Below, one piece after another: positions 35,590 through 46,258 of a stretch of DNA of 64,000 nt. Under the pieces are notes generated by a model. That model searched no databases. It had not been told where the DNA came from and saw nothing but the letters and a program-made list of their open reading frames with translations. This stretch comes from Calliphora vicina (lineage: Eukaryota > Arthropoda > Insecta > Diptera > Calliphoridae), in NCBI RefSeq assembly GCF_958450345.1, contig NC_088780.1, positions 152,006,726 to 152,070,725 of the forward strand, in the 5' to 3' direction. Position numbers and translations under genes: made by a program. The first letter of the stretch is position 1. Every line of letters begins with the position of its first letter.

Positions 35590-35717
35590 TGTTTCACTAA
35601 ATGCGAACGAACATTTTTTTAATATTTTAAATTGAAAACAAGAAATATATTTTAAATTTTGTTGTTATTTTTAGTATAAAATGCGTAAGAAAATGTTCGT
35701 TTCGCATTAATGAAACA
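35590..35717. repeat. Hairpin MITE, about 128 bp
   Basis: TGTTTCACTAAATGCGAACG and AACATTTT on the left match inverted AAAATGTTCGTTTCGCATTA and TGAAACA on the right. Confidence 0.72.
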
Positions 35718-36176
35718 TAATATTAATTTGAAAATATTGTAAACCGCAGTTTTTCTAAGACACTTTCATGCATTCAATAAAAAAGCACAGAGTGTTTATT
35801 AATCATCGAATTCAGTTTTACTTTGCTATTTCGTTTGTTTTGGTCAGAAAATTTAATCAAAATGATTAGCTTATCATAATTATTTCTAATGCCAACCGTC
35901 ATGGTGGTTATTAAACTAACCAACCCATTCCATAAAAACCTTGGAATGGGGTGATTTTTTTTTATTTTTTGATTTAATTTTTCTTCATTTTCATAATAAA
36001 CTAACCTGAGTTTAAGTAAAAATTATTTATTTTTTGATTTTGAACACATAAAACCGTGGCTGAAAGAGTTAAAAATTTTGAAAATTAATTGTTTACATGG
36101 TGTAAAAAATTAGGAAAATAATGTAAACAATTGAATAAGCTAGATACAAATAGAAATATATCAAATTAAAAGCATT

Positions 36177-36236
36177 GTTATTAAAAAACTGATTAGTTTT
36201 TTGTTATTAAAAAACTGATTAGTTTTTTAATAACAA
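36177..36236. repeat. Short duplicated palindrome
   Basis: TTATTAAAAAACTGATTAGT followed by TTTTT occurs twice in tandem, and the second copy ends in AATAAC so the pair also reads as a palindrome. Confidence 0.75.
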
Positions 36237-36239
36237 TGT

Positions 36240-37579
36240 TTTATATTAGTTCCTGATTTCTGATTATTAGCTACATTTAATAAATACTTATGGTGGTGTT
36301 TGCTGGGACAAATGTCATTGTTGTTGTGTAGTGAAAAGCGATATATTGCTTGTGTCTTTTGTAAATGTATGAGTAACAGCGTGTGTCTATGTGATATTTG
36401 AAACTAATTTCCGGTTATAGTTACAGTTCAGTACTTTTCAATACAGAGAGAGACGTTGTTCAAAATTGTGAATACATTAGGGTCTTTAGGGACATTTTTA
36501 ATAATTGATAAAACAAAAATAATGTCTCACAACAAATTAATTTTTGCAAATATTCCAAACTACCTACAAATGATCCATTTTCAATCGAATATTACGGATT
36601 TATTGGGGGAACCTCATACTAAAGTTGAAAAAACTACTTATTTTTTAAATTTAGCTAGACATTTCCTGTATGAGACATTAATCATTTGAAATTGCTAGCA
36701 GTTACAATAGTTTGGCATGATAAAAATAATGTTTTTGAAATTAAAAATGTTTCTTATTCCAATTGGGTATTTTATTGACTTGTTTTCTGTATCAATATTG
36801 AAAAACATATGTATGTATTTTTTCCACAGAAATATATTTTACAATAAAATTGTGTAAAACACTCTAAACAATATTAACAACAAAGAAACATATATATTTT
36901 ACAACGAAGCATGGCTACCGATATGACAAGAAAAGTAGCACATTTAATATAAATAATTTATTCATAGAAAAAAACAAATGTTTAAATATTCAAATATTTA
37001 TTAGGTATTTAATGGCTTCAACCATAGAGAAATATACATAGAGCGGAAACTAGAAATAAACTCTAACAAAAAAAATACACATGCGTGTGTTGTTTTTGTT
37101 TTCACATAGTTTTGTTTATTTATACATTGTCACCACGTAGGTTGATGAAAACTGTGTTAGATGTTTGACAGGGAAGTTTCGGATCTATGTGGGTTTATTG
37201 TTTCAATTATTTTATAATTTAATAAAGTATTCATTCATTCAAAAAACAACATTTTCTAATAATTTGTACTAAAATATTAGTAATGAATTTGATATTTTGT
37301 TCGTTATTGGTTGAGCTTTAATTAAAAAAGTTATTGAAAATACAATTTTCGTAATTAAAATACAAAAAATTATAAAAATATGATTTCAATTACGGAAACT
37401 GTATTCAATTATAAAATTTAATACTCGAAATTTAGTAGAAAATATTAGAAAATTTATTTTTGAGCACATACTTGATTTATATACGATTTATATACGAAAT
37501 TATTAAAACTAATTGAATGTCTGATAAATGATAAACTGTTTGGTTTTTTTAGTGCCATTTATAAAGTTCAGGCCCGCTG
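36240..37579. other. AT-rich spacer, no gene
   Basis: Single-copy-looking AT-rich DNA. The frame at 36456-36689 begins at a non-ATG codon and shows no domain. Confidence 0.45.
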
Positions 37580-39191
37580 ATATGCTACCCTACACCGAGT
37601 ATATGATTATAAACAGTTATCTTTTGATATGAAACTTGTTTTGTATTGAATCTTATTTAAATACCAAATTTTTAAGATATTTATGCTTGCGAAACTGATT
37701 TTCGGAATTGGGACTTATATGAGAGCTCTGACTAATTATGAACCGATCGTAACAAAATTTGCTGGAATGATTTGCATATACGGGGGATTTCGTGTCAAGT
37801 GAACCAACTTTTAAAATCGATGTCTTCCGATCGGTATGAAATTTACACCAAGGTTAGACCTATTCCCACTAAGAGACCAAAAAGCTCTTAAAGGAATAGA
37901 CCTAAGCTTTCTTTTGAGCAAAAAAAAATTTAAAAGGGCCCATTTTGGAAAAAAGTTCGATTTTTCCAAAAAAAAAAAAAATTTATACCTTGAGTTACAA
38001 AACATTTATTTTGCTATATATCCCACTGGCATACAACTAAGCGACCAAATAGGTCTTAAAGGAATAGCCCTAAGCTTTCTTTTGAGCAAAAAAAAAAATT
38101 AAAAATGGGACCATTTTGGAAAAAAAAAATTATTTTGAAAAAAAATTCACAAAAATTGCATGTTTTGAGTTACAAAACATTTATTTTGATAGTTATCGAA
38201 CTCGCATCCCACTAGGCGACCAAATATGTCTTCAAGGAAAACATCTAAGCTTTCTTTTGAGCAAAAAAAAAAATATTAAAGCATGGGTCCATTTTAAAAA
38301 AAAAGTCAACAAAATTTTTATTTTGCAAAAAAAGTCAAAAATTGCACGTTTTGAATTACAAAACATTTATTTTGATAGATATCGATCTCGCATCCCACTA
38401 AGCGACCAAATTGGTCTTCAAAAAAAGGGACCATTTTGAAAAAAAAGTGAAAAAAGTTTTTGATTTCGGAAAAAAAATATTAAAAATGTTTTATTTTTTT
38501 TTTAAAATATTTTTTGCGAAAGATTGAAGAAATAGCTATCTAAACTATTTGGAACAGATTTTGCTAAGAAAAATAGGTAATAAGTTACATGGCTGAGAAA
38601 AATCACATGTCAAATTTTGACCCCCTCTAACTCAGAGAGTTCTTGAACGATCTTGTTGAAAAATTGTATCTGAATTACTATCCAATAGGTCTAACCTTGG
38701 TGTACATTTCATACCGATCGGAAGACATCGATTTTAAAAGTTGGTTCACTTGACATAAAACATATTTGTGTTGAATTTTATTTGGATACTGACATATTCC
38801 ACAGATTTATGCACAATAATGAAATTTTCGAGAATGGTGCTTATATGGGAGCGATGGAACATTCTGGACCGATCTGTACTAAATTTGGTAGTAAGAGTTC
38901 TGCTTATATAAAACGTATTTATGCAGAATTTGGTTTGGATATGTTAAGATATTTATGAGAGCTTGTCAACATTCAGATAGGGCAGTTGTATGGGAGCCGT
39001 TGAACCGATTCTAACCAAATTCAATTGGCTTAGTCTTCGGGCAATGTAAAGCTTTGTGTAAAATTTTGTCGAATTATCTTATTCGACAAATTCGCAGATT
39101 GGTATACTTTAAGGTGGGTGTAAGGACAATATTATTGCACGTTACAAACATCAGCACTAGTCCAATATACCCTCCCCACTATGGAGGTATA
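37580..39191 (-). mobile_element. DINE-1-like family B, old copy split by family C
   Basis: Minus strand from 39191 (TATACCTCCATAGTGG) through TTAAAGTATACC and the family B body to 38760, then resuming at 37781 (TATGCAAATC..CCGATCGTAAC inverse) to a 3' subterminal CTACCCTACACCGAG near 37585. The missing middle is the family C insertion 37782-38760. It is more diverged than the other copies. Confidence 0.65.
37782..38760. mobile_element. Family C foldback element with internal tandem repeats
   Basis: Ends GGGGGATTTCGTGTCAAGTG and AAGTTGGTTCACTTGACAT are inverse copies continuing for about 80 bases (CGATGTCTTCCGATCGGTAT against TACCGATCGGAAGACATCGA). Inside, a unit with CCCACTAAGCGACCAAAT, CTAAGCTTTCTTTTGAGC and TTACAAAACATTTATTTTG repeats at about 37875, 38043, 38218 and 38404 (periods 168, 175 and 186). 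Two reading frames stay open across units but consist of repeat text rich in Lys/Phe codons. Non-coding in all likelihood. Confidence 0.75.
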
Positions 39192-39799
39192 AATAGTATT
39201 TCTATTAATAATAAGGATTTATATGAAATTTTATACAAGGAAGAATTTTCAGCAAGTTTATTATGCACAAATCTTTTGTATGTTTAATTAATTTAAGCGT
39301 ATGATAAGATCTTTAAACCGCGGATGTCCCTTACTTTATTTCAATTTGTAGAAAATATCGTTATCTTCATGTCGCTGTCGATACTCGTGTTACTTACTAA
39401 TACCCAGTAAAAATTTTGTGAATTTTGGTAATGGAAACTATTTACCATATTCCCCACAATGCCATTTTTTTCAGAGTTTTTAGCTGCATATTCTTGAGGT
39501 GAATGTAATAACATATTCCTGGGGATGCATGTAAGTACATTTGTAAGAGAGACGTATGAATTAATTGAATAAAATCCAATTTTAGTACGTCCTTGTTGTA
39601 AATATTAAAAAAATTCTAACACAAATTTAAAGATACATATAATTTGAAAACTTGAATTCATAACTGTTTACAATTAATTTATGTAATAATATTCTTGTCA
39701 ATTTCTTGTTTGAACTGATTTTATCCATTTTAAATATCAAACATTTCCGATCAATTGAGAAAATATACAATTTTCTAACCTAAGCCTGTATACATATAC
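39192..39799. other. AT-rich spacer, no gene
   Basis: No gene, RNA or element ends recognised between the family B copy and the solo LTR. Confidence 0.45.
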
Positions 39800-40104
39800 T
39801 GTTACGAAATTGCATTAGAAATTTGAATAAAGGTTTGTAATGGCTGTTGGCAACATTTTCATCAGTATTTATTAACTGCTTATAACAATTCCACAATTAA
39901 CTGTGATACAGTTTTAAAAGCTCTAGGTGATAATTGTGGAAATATAACATTCGAGTTTTTTTTTCTGTTAGATTATTCACGAGACTTCTGGAAGATGGCG
40001 CTGTATATATAAATAGTAACAGCAAGTTGTTAGTAAGTTAGTATAGCGTAATGCGTTTTTTTAAAGCACATAAATCACCGTTTTTAAAAGGTAAAAACAT
40101 AACA
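39800..40104 (+). mobile_element. Solo LTR of an LTR retrotransposon, 4-bp TSD ATAC
   Basis: Begins TGTTACGAAATTG and ends CATAACA, so the termini are TGTTA..TAACA. ATAC flanks it on both sides (39796-39799, 40105-40108). A TATA-type core, GGCGCTGTATATATAAATAG, lies at about 39996-40015, where an LTR promoter would be. No gag, pol or second LTR adjoins it. A longer relative lies inverted at about 49905-50390. Confidence 0.82.
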
Positions 40105-40108
40105 ATAC

Positions 40109-41449
40109 GTTAACCACCTATTTTTATTACTTCAAATATAAAGTTGTATACACCAGAATGTTGAAAAAGTCAACTATCTCGTTTGGTTCATGTTCGGGTT
40201 TCAAAAGTTTATATTTTTGTTAGAATAAATAACACTGTGCTAGTTGAAAAAACTGTCAAGCGAATTAGTTTAAACCCAGTGGGTTATTCAGGTACGCTGA
40301 ATTCAGTGGTGCTAACCGTTTTTTTAGGTTATAGATATACCGTTATTTCGAAAATGGAGGAGGTTGCATAACATATATTCGCGTAACTCAAAAACGAATA
40401 AACTGAAAAAATCGAAATTCTGCAATACAATTACCTTTGAGTAAGTCCAACCCTTTTTTCAATCTACGCAGTGTAATTTATATAAATATGAGTAAAAATT
40501 TATTACAATTATTCCCCTTCCTATAATGTGGGAAAACACTGCTCTTTTTTAACTAGCCATTGTCCATAAACTTTCATTTTCAATTTTGCCATAAATGTAA
40601 GTTTTTTTTTTGTTTCTTGTTGCTATGAGTTTCTTTAACATTTGTTTGATGTGGTTTTTATATTTAGTTTGTATTAAATATTAAAAAAAAAGATATACTG
40701 TATTCATTTTCTTTAGTAGTCGCACACATAAACCCACATTCAAGTATTTAGTTGTGTTAGTAATAATAATAATAACAAAATCAATAAATATCAAAAACTT
40801 ATCATACATATTGTTTTATTATATTTTTTGCTTTTCCTTTTAGTTCTCTTTTATTACAAAAGAAAGCCAGAAAAAACGAAAATTTCCTAATATGATCTTA
40901 AACGTTTTGTTCATAACTATAAAACAACATATTTGTTCCTTGTTTTTTTTGTTGTTGTTTGAACATAATCGGCTTTTATTGTTTTTGGCATTAAGGACTG
41001 CCAAGAAATTTCCTAGATTTTTCTTTCATTCTATTTTTGGTAAATTGTTTATGATTTATATTGTTTTATTTGTTGTTTGTTTATTGTTACAAATCCTGGT
41101 AGAAATAATTCATAATTTTATTATTTTGCATCATTCCATAAAAGGCATTTAGTTGTCATAAATTGTGATAAAGTTATATAGGAACTAAGGGATTTACTTA
41201 GAATTGTTAGCTTATGGAAGGGCGTTTAAAACTCATAAAATTCAATACTGCCTGATTTTATTTGATTTCACTTTCTCACTATGCTTTTATTGATGATGTG
41301 AAACATATGATTATGGGTTTGTTGATTTATGCCTTCTAACTTCGGGAAAATATTGAAAAAAGTCCAGAATGTGTTTAAAACTCAAAATAATTTCCATACG
41401 AGTGTTTTTTTTTTGTTTTCACATACATATATTTTTTTACTGTTGTAAT
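40109..41449. other. AT-rich spacer, no gene
   Basis: Mostly single-copy-looking; TTTTTTGTTGTTGTT stretches near 40945. The frames at 40183-40371 and 40892-41152 have no support. Confidence 0.45.
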
Positions 41450-41587
41450 TAGAGATGCTAATCGGGAGTGATTTTTGAAAATCCCGGGGATCCGGAGTTG
41501 GTAAAGAATACCGAAATCCCGACCTGGATTCCGAATCCCGAAAACCCCGGGATTTTCGGGAACGGGATTCCCCGTTTGGCATCTCTA
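41450..41587. mobile_element. 138-bp hAT-like miniature element, TSD GTTGTAAT
   Basis: Ends TAGAGATGCTAATCGGG and the inverse CCCGTTTGGCATCTCTA. GTTGTAAT is present on both sides (41442-41449, 41588-41595). The interior is made of ATCCCG/CGGGAT motifs in both orientations. Too small to code. Confidence 0.9.
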
Positions 41588-41735
41588 GTTGTAATACATT
41601 CTCAGAACATATGTACCTATGTAGGTTTTTGACAACTGAGTTAGGCATTTGATATGAGAGTTTCAGCTCAACATATATTTCTTTATGACTTCAACATATA
41701 AATATTGTTCAAATAACAAAAAGAAAATTACAGCC

Positions 41736-41869
41736 TGGCCCACGATGTCGAAAGAAAAACGATTCGAACAAATTTGTATGAAAACTATTCGAAAGAATTT
41801 TAAAAACTGAGTGTTTTTCATATAAATTTTTTAAAAATGCCTAACTCAGTTGTTCGGCATCATGGGCCA
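41736..41869. repeat. Hairpin MITE, about 134 bp
   Basis: TGGCCCACGATGTCGAA at the left is mirrored by TTCGGCATCATGGGCCA at the right. The inner text TGCCTAACTCAGTTG also recurs inverted near 41628 and 45950. Confidence 0.72.
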
Positions 41870-41942
41870 AGGCAGTTAATAAAATGTTTTCTTCACTATT
41901 ATAAATATAATTTTGTTAATTTTCCATTTTTATTATTTTTTT

Positions 41943-42290
41943 CTGAGGGGGACCATGTTGCTCGATTTTCGCCATACTTTCCAATACAATTCCAGAGTAC
42001 TTAGGGCTAATTTCTGAAACATTTTATCAGCATTGCCGCTTAATCGACACAATTATGACTGCTCAAACAATATTCCGGGAGGACATTTGTATTGGAGCTA
42101 GGTGAAATCATGGAACGATATTGACCATTTTCAATATCAAACAAAGAGACAGCAGACAGACTGACGGACGGACATAGCTAGATCGTCTTAGAATTTCATA
42201 AGAACCCAGAATATATAAAGTTTTGTGGATCAGCGATGAATATTACGATATGTTACAAATGGAATGAAAAAATCAATAAACCCCCATCTT
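41943..42290 (-). mobile_element. DINE-1-like family D, diverged copy
   Basis: Minus strand near 42285 shows GGGGGTTTATTGATTTTTTC, then AACATATCGTAATATTCATC, TATATATTCTGGGTTCTTAT, CTAGCTATGTCCGTCCGTC and ACAAATGTCCTCCCGGAAT, the DINE-1 block order. The short end-only copy at 61707-61829 shows what family D termini look like. Confidence 0.6.
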
Positions 42291-42839
42291 TTTTGACGAT
42301 TGGTGCGAAAGCAAGAGTTCTTAATGTATCAGCGGTTTGTTCTTGATTGAAACATTGCCATGGAATTCTGCAAATATTATGCACTTCTCCTAAACAGTAT
42401 TTCTAAATGAATTGCTGAAAAAAATCCTTAAATTCAATTTCTATTTAATATACCACAGCATTATAAATGCTGACTCCATTAGAGATTTCCCTTTAGAGAC
42501 CATGTACTGCATCAGATAAAGCGAAAAAGTAACATAATTTTCATTTCGCTTTCATTACTTTTACCTTGACAATGTTACGAAACAGACATGTGTGTGGCGT
42601 TGGCATGGTGATTGAACTTGCAACAGCAATAATATGTGTGCAGCATGGGTGTTGGTCATGGCTGAACACATGCAAATGTAAAGCTGTCTCATATTACAAG
42701 CAATGACAACTATAACTAACAATAACAGCAGCAGCAACAACAACATCTTAATGAAATCAGAAACCCTTTTAACTGCATTTGTAATAAACCACTCTAAACA
42801 TAAAATCGAAAGAGGAAAAAATTAAGAAGAGCAGCTCAC
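42291..42839. other. Upstream region of the 43-kb gene
   Basis: Non-repetitive, with CAGCAGCAACAACAACA at about 42727-42744. Likely contains upstream regulatory DNA of the gene by position only; no specific binding site can be assigned. The minus-strand frame at 42561-42746 is a by-product of the triplet repeat. Confidence 0.4.
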
Positions 42840-42847
42840 TATATAAA
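42840..42847 (+). promoter_or_regulatory. TATA box of the 43-kb gene
   Basis: TATATAAAAGCTGGGG is a strong metazoan TATA element. It lies 355 bases upstream of the first ATG. Transcription would be expected 25-35 bases downstream, around 42870-42885 (TTACATTTTAATCAAAAG); no clear TCAGTY initiator is present. Confidence 0.65.
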
Positions 42848-42872
42848 AGCTGGGGCAAAGTAAAGAAAATTT

Positions 42873-43194
42873 ACATTTTAATCAAAAGTAACCAAAAGCA
42901 AACAAGCCACAACGCATCTCTACGCAGCACAGCAGACAAACCAGACTAACAAACAATCCAGCCAGCCAGTCAACCAACCATCCAACCAGCCAACTAGCTT
43001 ATAGGAATAACGAAAGTTTGCATATTTGTTAAGGATAAATTCCTACAAACTGCCAACAATTGGGACTAAAATCGAAACCGTGCCGGATAACAGCATTAGT
43101 GGAATACTAAAACAAACACAGCAAAACAAAAAAAAAAAAACAGTAGAGAAGCTGGAAAAACAAATCACTACAAAACGACGACGTCGCACAAAAA
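42873..43194 (+). other. Predicted 5' leader, free of ATG
   Basis: I find no ATG between the predicted transcription start and 43195, although about five would be expected by chance in 320 bases. It contains CCAGCCAGCCAGTCAACCAA-type repeats (42960-43000) and A-rich tracts. This supports 43195 as the used start and an unspliced leader. Confidence 0.6.
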
Positions 43195-45639
43195 ATGCAA
43201 TTGTGGCCAGTGTTGTTATGGCCTAAGCCAAAGGCTAGACAACATATACAACACTCCAGCAATAGAAACATAAATTTACAATTTGCTACAAGGACCTTCT
43301 CAACCCCAGCTGCACCAGCAGCAACAATAACGACGACATTTCTCTATGCATTTATAATCAATGCATTGCTATTGATAACAACAACGAGGGGGCTGACAGT
43401 CACCCAAGAACCAAAAGGCAATTATGTAGGAGTCAATGCCGTTGCAGATGCTATGGATGTAGTGACTGCCCTAACAGGATTATCAAATGGTTATGCTACT
43501 TCAAACTACATGAAGAATTACTATCATGTTAGAGAGGCAGAAGCTACTGAGCAACAGCCACAACAACAACAACAACAACAGCAGCAACGTCAGCAACAAC
43601 AACAAAACAATGCTGTTGCATCTGAAGTAAGATCGGGCCATCAAGGAGATGTTGGGGGTGCTGCTGCTGCTAACATTGGTCGTGGCTTTATGGGTTTTCA
43701 GTCAAACAATTATGGAAATTCTATTGTTGCTCGAGGTCCTGCAGTTGGAGGAAGAGGTGTACATGTGGATGCATTTAATGTGTATGATGGTGGTTTTGTG
43801 CCTACAACATTTTCGGCTGCGGGCCAACATTATGCAGCATCTTTAGTAGGTCCACAAACTGCCACAGATAAAAGTAATACACTGCATCATTATGCCACGA
43901 CTGCGACAAATAAAAACAATTTACATGCGAATCATCAGCCATATGGAAATGGCAATAGTAACAGCAATAACAACAACAATATTATTGCAGAGACCGATAA
44001 CAACAAAGCCCAGCAAAGTTTGTTTAGGCGATTATCGAATTATGGCGATGGCCTCGATAACGGTGATGGTGGTGGTGGTGGTGCTGGGGATACTAGTGGC
44101 TCAGACGATGATGGTGTTGGTGGCAGTGAGGCTGTTGCCGGAACTGCTAGTGCCGGGCTTATGCAAAATTATGCATTGACTTATGCAGATGATGCACAAC
44201 AAGCATCAATGCTGCAAAATTTCTATAATCAACAATCTACATTTAATGATGGCCAAGCTGAGCAACAGCAAACTTTTGCAAATTATTTTCCACCATCAAT
44301 GGCTGCAACGGCAACGGCTACGGCTGCATATGAAATAGAAAATCCACAAAAATATTACACATTAAATAATTACCAACATACGACAAAACCTCAACAGCAA
44401 CAGCAACAACAACAATACGAGCAACAACAATATATACAATTTCAGCAACAACAACAACCATATCAACAAAAACAACAGACCCTAGCAGCCATGCCTGCAC
44501 CAGCAACATATTATCAAAACTTTATACAACATACCAATGATAATAATAGAGAGCACCATCATCAACATCGTCATGTAGCTGGAGATAATTATCACACATG
44601 GAAACAAAATCAAATAATGGCTAATTATCAGCCAAAACAATCAGCAATAGAAAAACAGCAGCAACAACAAGAACACCAACAGCAGTCACAAACAAACAAC
44701 AACAACAATCAGTATCATCAACACCATTTAATACAGGAACCGGAAACAGCAGAAACCTCCCATAGTATGCGCATTAAAAAATCTCCCAAGCACAAGAGTA
44801 AACGTCACGATGCTCAGGAACATTATGATGCCCTACTTGAACATAATGATATTGGCAGTGAAACACACGATTTATCTGCCTTACAATTGCAACAATTACA
44901 ACAACTGCAGCATCAATTGCACCAGCAACAGCAACAGTTTGTTGATCTACAACATCAACTCATCGATCATGATCAACAATTGCAAATACAAAAACAAATA
45001 GCACAGTTGCCACAACCCACCCTGCCACCCATTACCCATACAGTGCATCATAATCCGCATAGTTTGCAGGCTTTAGCAGGCACTCCTTTGAGTCAACACA
45101 CCCAGATCATTAAATCTATACCTATACCGCAACGTCAGCAAGTTCATGTGCCCTATAGACAAAATGTTACAATAGAAGTACCAGACCCCATTATAACGAC
45201 GATCAATAAGCCCATGCCCATCGAAATACCGGTTACCAGAACGGTGACTGTGCCCAATATACAGGAGGTAAAAATACCCATACAAAAGCTAAGACCATTT
45301 CCCGTGGAGCGTCCCATTCCCTATATAGTTGAAAAGCGAGTTCCCTATACGGTGGAGAAACAAATAGCCAAACCGGTTTACTATCCAGTACCCATAAAAG
45401 TGCCCATTGTGCATACAGTTGTACATAAGGTTCATCAACCTCCTTCCGATCACTATCACCAGCAGCAAAATTATGGTCATGGCAATTATCATCCTCATAG
45501 CCAACACCACCATCCACAACAGCAGACTTTTCATTTACCGCATACCGTTTATCACAGCAGTCATGGACATGGTCATGGACATGGTCATGGCCATGGTCAC
45601 GGACATGGTCATTCATATGTCCATTCTCATCATTATTAA
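43195..45639 (+). CDS. Secreted Gln/His-rich protein with Pro-Val-Glu-Lys repeats, unnamed
   Basis: Single-exon gene of 814 residues. The start is the first ATG after the TATA box, in the context CAAAAAATGC, close to the Drosophila consensus. The N-terminus is long and basic (KPKARQ, NRN); a hydrophobic stretch at residues 47-61 (TTFLYAFIINALLLI) then looks like a late signal peptide or signal anchor. Polyglutamine runs lie at about 119-139 and in several blocks at 400-430, with Gly/Asp-rich text near 285-310. A basic patch, KKSPKHKSKRH (about 528-538), could be a proprotein cleavage site. Residues about 643-745 form a Pro/Val block (EVPDPIITTINKPMPIEIPV, FPVERPIPYIVEKRVPYTVE), a style seen in insect cuticle and other extracellular matrix proteins. 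The end is His-rich, closing with eight Gly-His pairs, possibly metal binding. Extracellular role is inferred; I cannot name an orthologue. Confidence 0.88.
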   Translation: MQLWPVLLWPKPKARQHIQHSSNRNINLQFATRTFSTPAAPAATITTTFLYAFIINALLLITTTRGLTVTQEPKGNYVGVNAVADAMDVVTALTGLSNGYATSNYMKNYYHVREAEATEQQPQQQQQQQQQRQQQQQNNAVASEVRSGHQGDVGGAAAANIGRGFMGFQSNNYGNSIVARGPAVGGRGVHVDAFNVYDGGFVPTTFSAAGQHYAASLVGPQTATDKSNTLHHYATTATNKNNLHANHQPYGNGNSNSNNNNNIIAETDNNKAQQSLFRRLSNYGDGLDNGDGGGGGAGDTSGSDDDGVGGSEAVAGTASAGLMQNYALTYADDAQQASMLQNFYNQQSTFNDGQAEQQQTFANYFPPSMAATATATAAYEIENPQKYYTLNNYQHTTKPQQQQQQQQYEQQQYIQFQQQQQPYQQKQQTLAAMPAPATYYQNFIQHTNDNNREHHHQHRHVAGDNYHTWKQNQIMANYQPKQSAIEKQQQQQEHQQQSQTNNNNNQYHQHHLIQEPETAETSHSMRIKKSPKHKSKRHDAQEHYDALLEHNDIGSETHDLSALQLQQLQQLQHQLHQQQQQFVDLQHQLIDHDQQLQIQKQIAQLPQPTLPPITHTVHHNPHSLQALAGTPLSQHTQIIKSIPIPQRQQVHVPYRQNVTIEVPDPIITTINKPMPIEIPVTRTVTVPNIQEVKIPIQKLRPFPVERPIPYIVEKRVPYTVEKQIAKPVYYPVPIKVPIVHTVVHKVHQPPSDHYHQQQNYGHGNYHPHSQHHHPQQQTFHLPHTVYHSSHGHGHGHGHGHGHGHGHSYVHSHHY
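45562..45612 (+). repeat. In-frame GGTCAT/GGACAT minisatellite coding Gly-His
   Basis: Eight tandem hexamers of the form GG(T/A/C)CA(T/C) encode alternating Gly and His at the C-terminus of the 814-residue protein. All variation is at third positions, consistent with selection for the peptide. Confidence 0.85.
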
Positions 45640-45825
45640 TTTCTTTTTTCTCAATAATTCAAAATTTAATATTAATTACTTAATTTTAAGGTTTTTTATG
45701 GTTTTCAATTGAACCCAATACCAATTGTTGTTGTTTTTAATTAGTTATTTATATGTAGAGAATTTCTGCTTAGTCCAAAAATCCAAAGTCAGAGGAAACA
45801 GACCTCGTTACAAACAAACTTATAT

Positions 45826-45831
45826 AATAAA
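45826..45831 (+). terminator. Polyadenylation signal AATAAA
   Basis: The first AATAAA after the stop codon (TAA at 45637), 187 bases downstream, giving a 3' UTR of roughly 200 bases. Another A/T-rich tract follows, so exact cleavage cannot be fixed. Confidence 0.6.
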
Positions 45832-46258
45832 ATATAAATTATAATTTTTATGCTGCAAACAATATAGGAAACAGATTTTTCAATACCAAACTTTCATTAG
45901 TAATATAAGCGGAAACTAGAAAAATACTCAAAAAACCACTTAGGTTTTGGACAACTGAGTCAGGTATTTAACATCCTGTATTTATCTATGATATAAACAT
46001 TTACACTACCCAGTAAAAAAAATTGAGATTCTTTTTGAAGCAGTTGTTTCGTGTACTTCAGAAAAGCTCTCCTTTGAATCTGTAGCGTAAGGGTATTAAC
46101 GATCAATTGTAAATGAGAAAGCAATGGAATTGAACAAAATAAACTTACCATACAATGATCATGTATTCTGTAAAGGATAGAGTAAGCGCTGCGGAACTTG
46201 GAGTGCAAACATAAGTATTTAGACCCATGGTAAGCGTTCTTATTGTTCAGGTTACGAT

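Noticed and set aside
41382..41648. Minus-strand 88-codon frame with SRSRKSRG-type peptide
   Set aside because: It runs through the 138-bp hAT-like element and its CGGGAT motifs.
43649..44179. Additional open frames overlapping the 814-residue gene on both strands (for example 43649-43846, 43892-44179, 44810-45001, 45233-45616 minus)
   Set aside because: They arise from CAA/CAG and GGTCAT repeats read in other frames; only the 43195 frame has a TATA box, leader and consistent domain layout.
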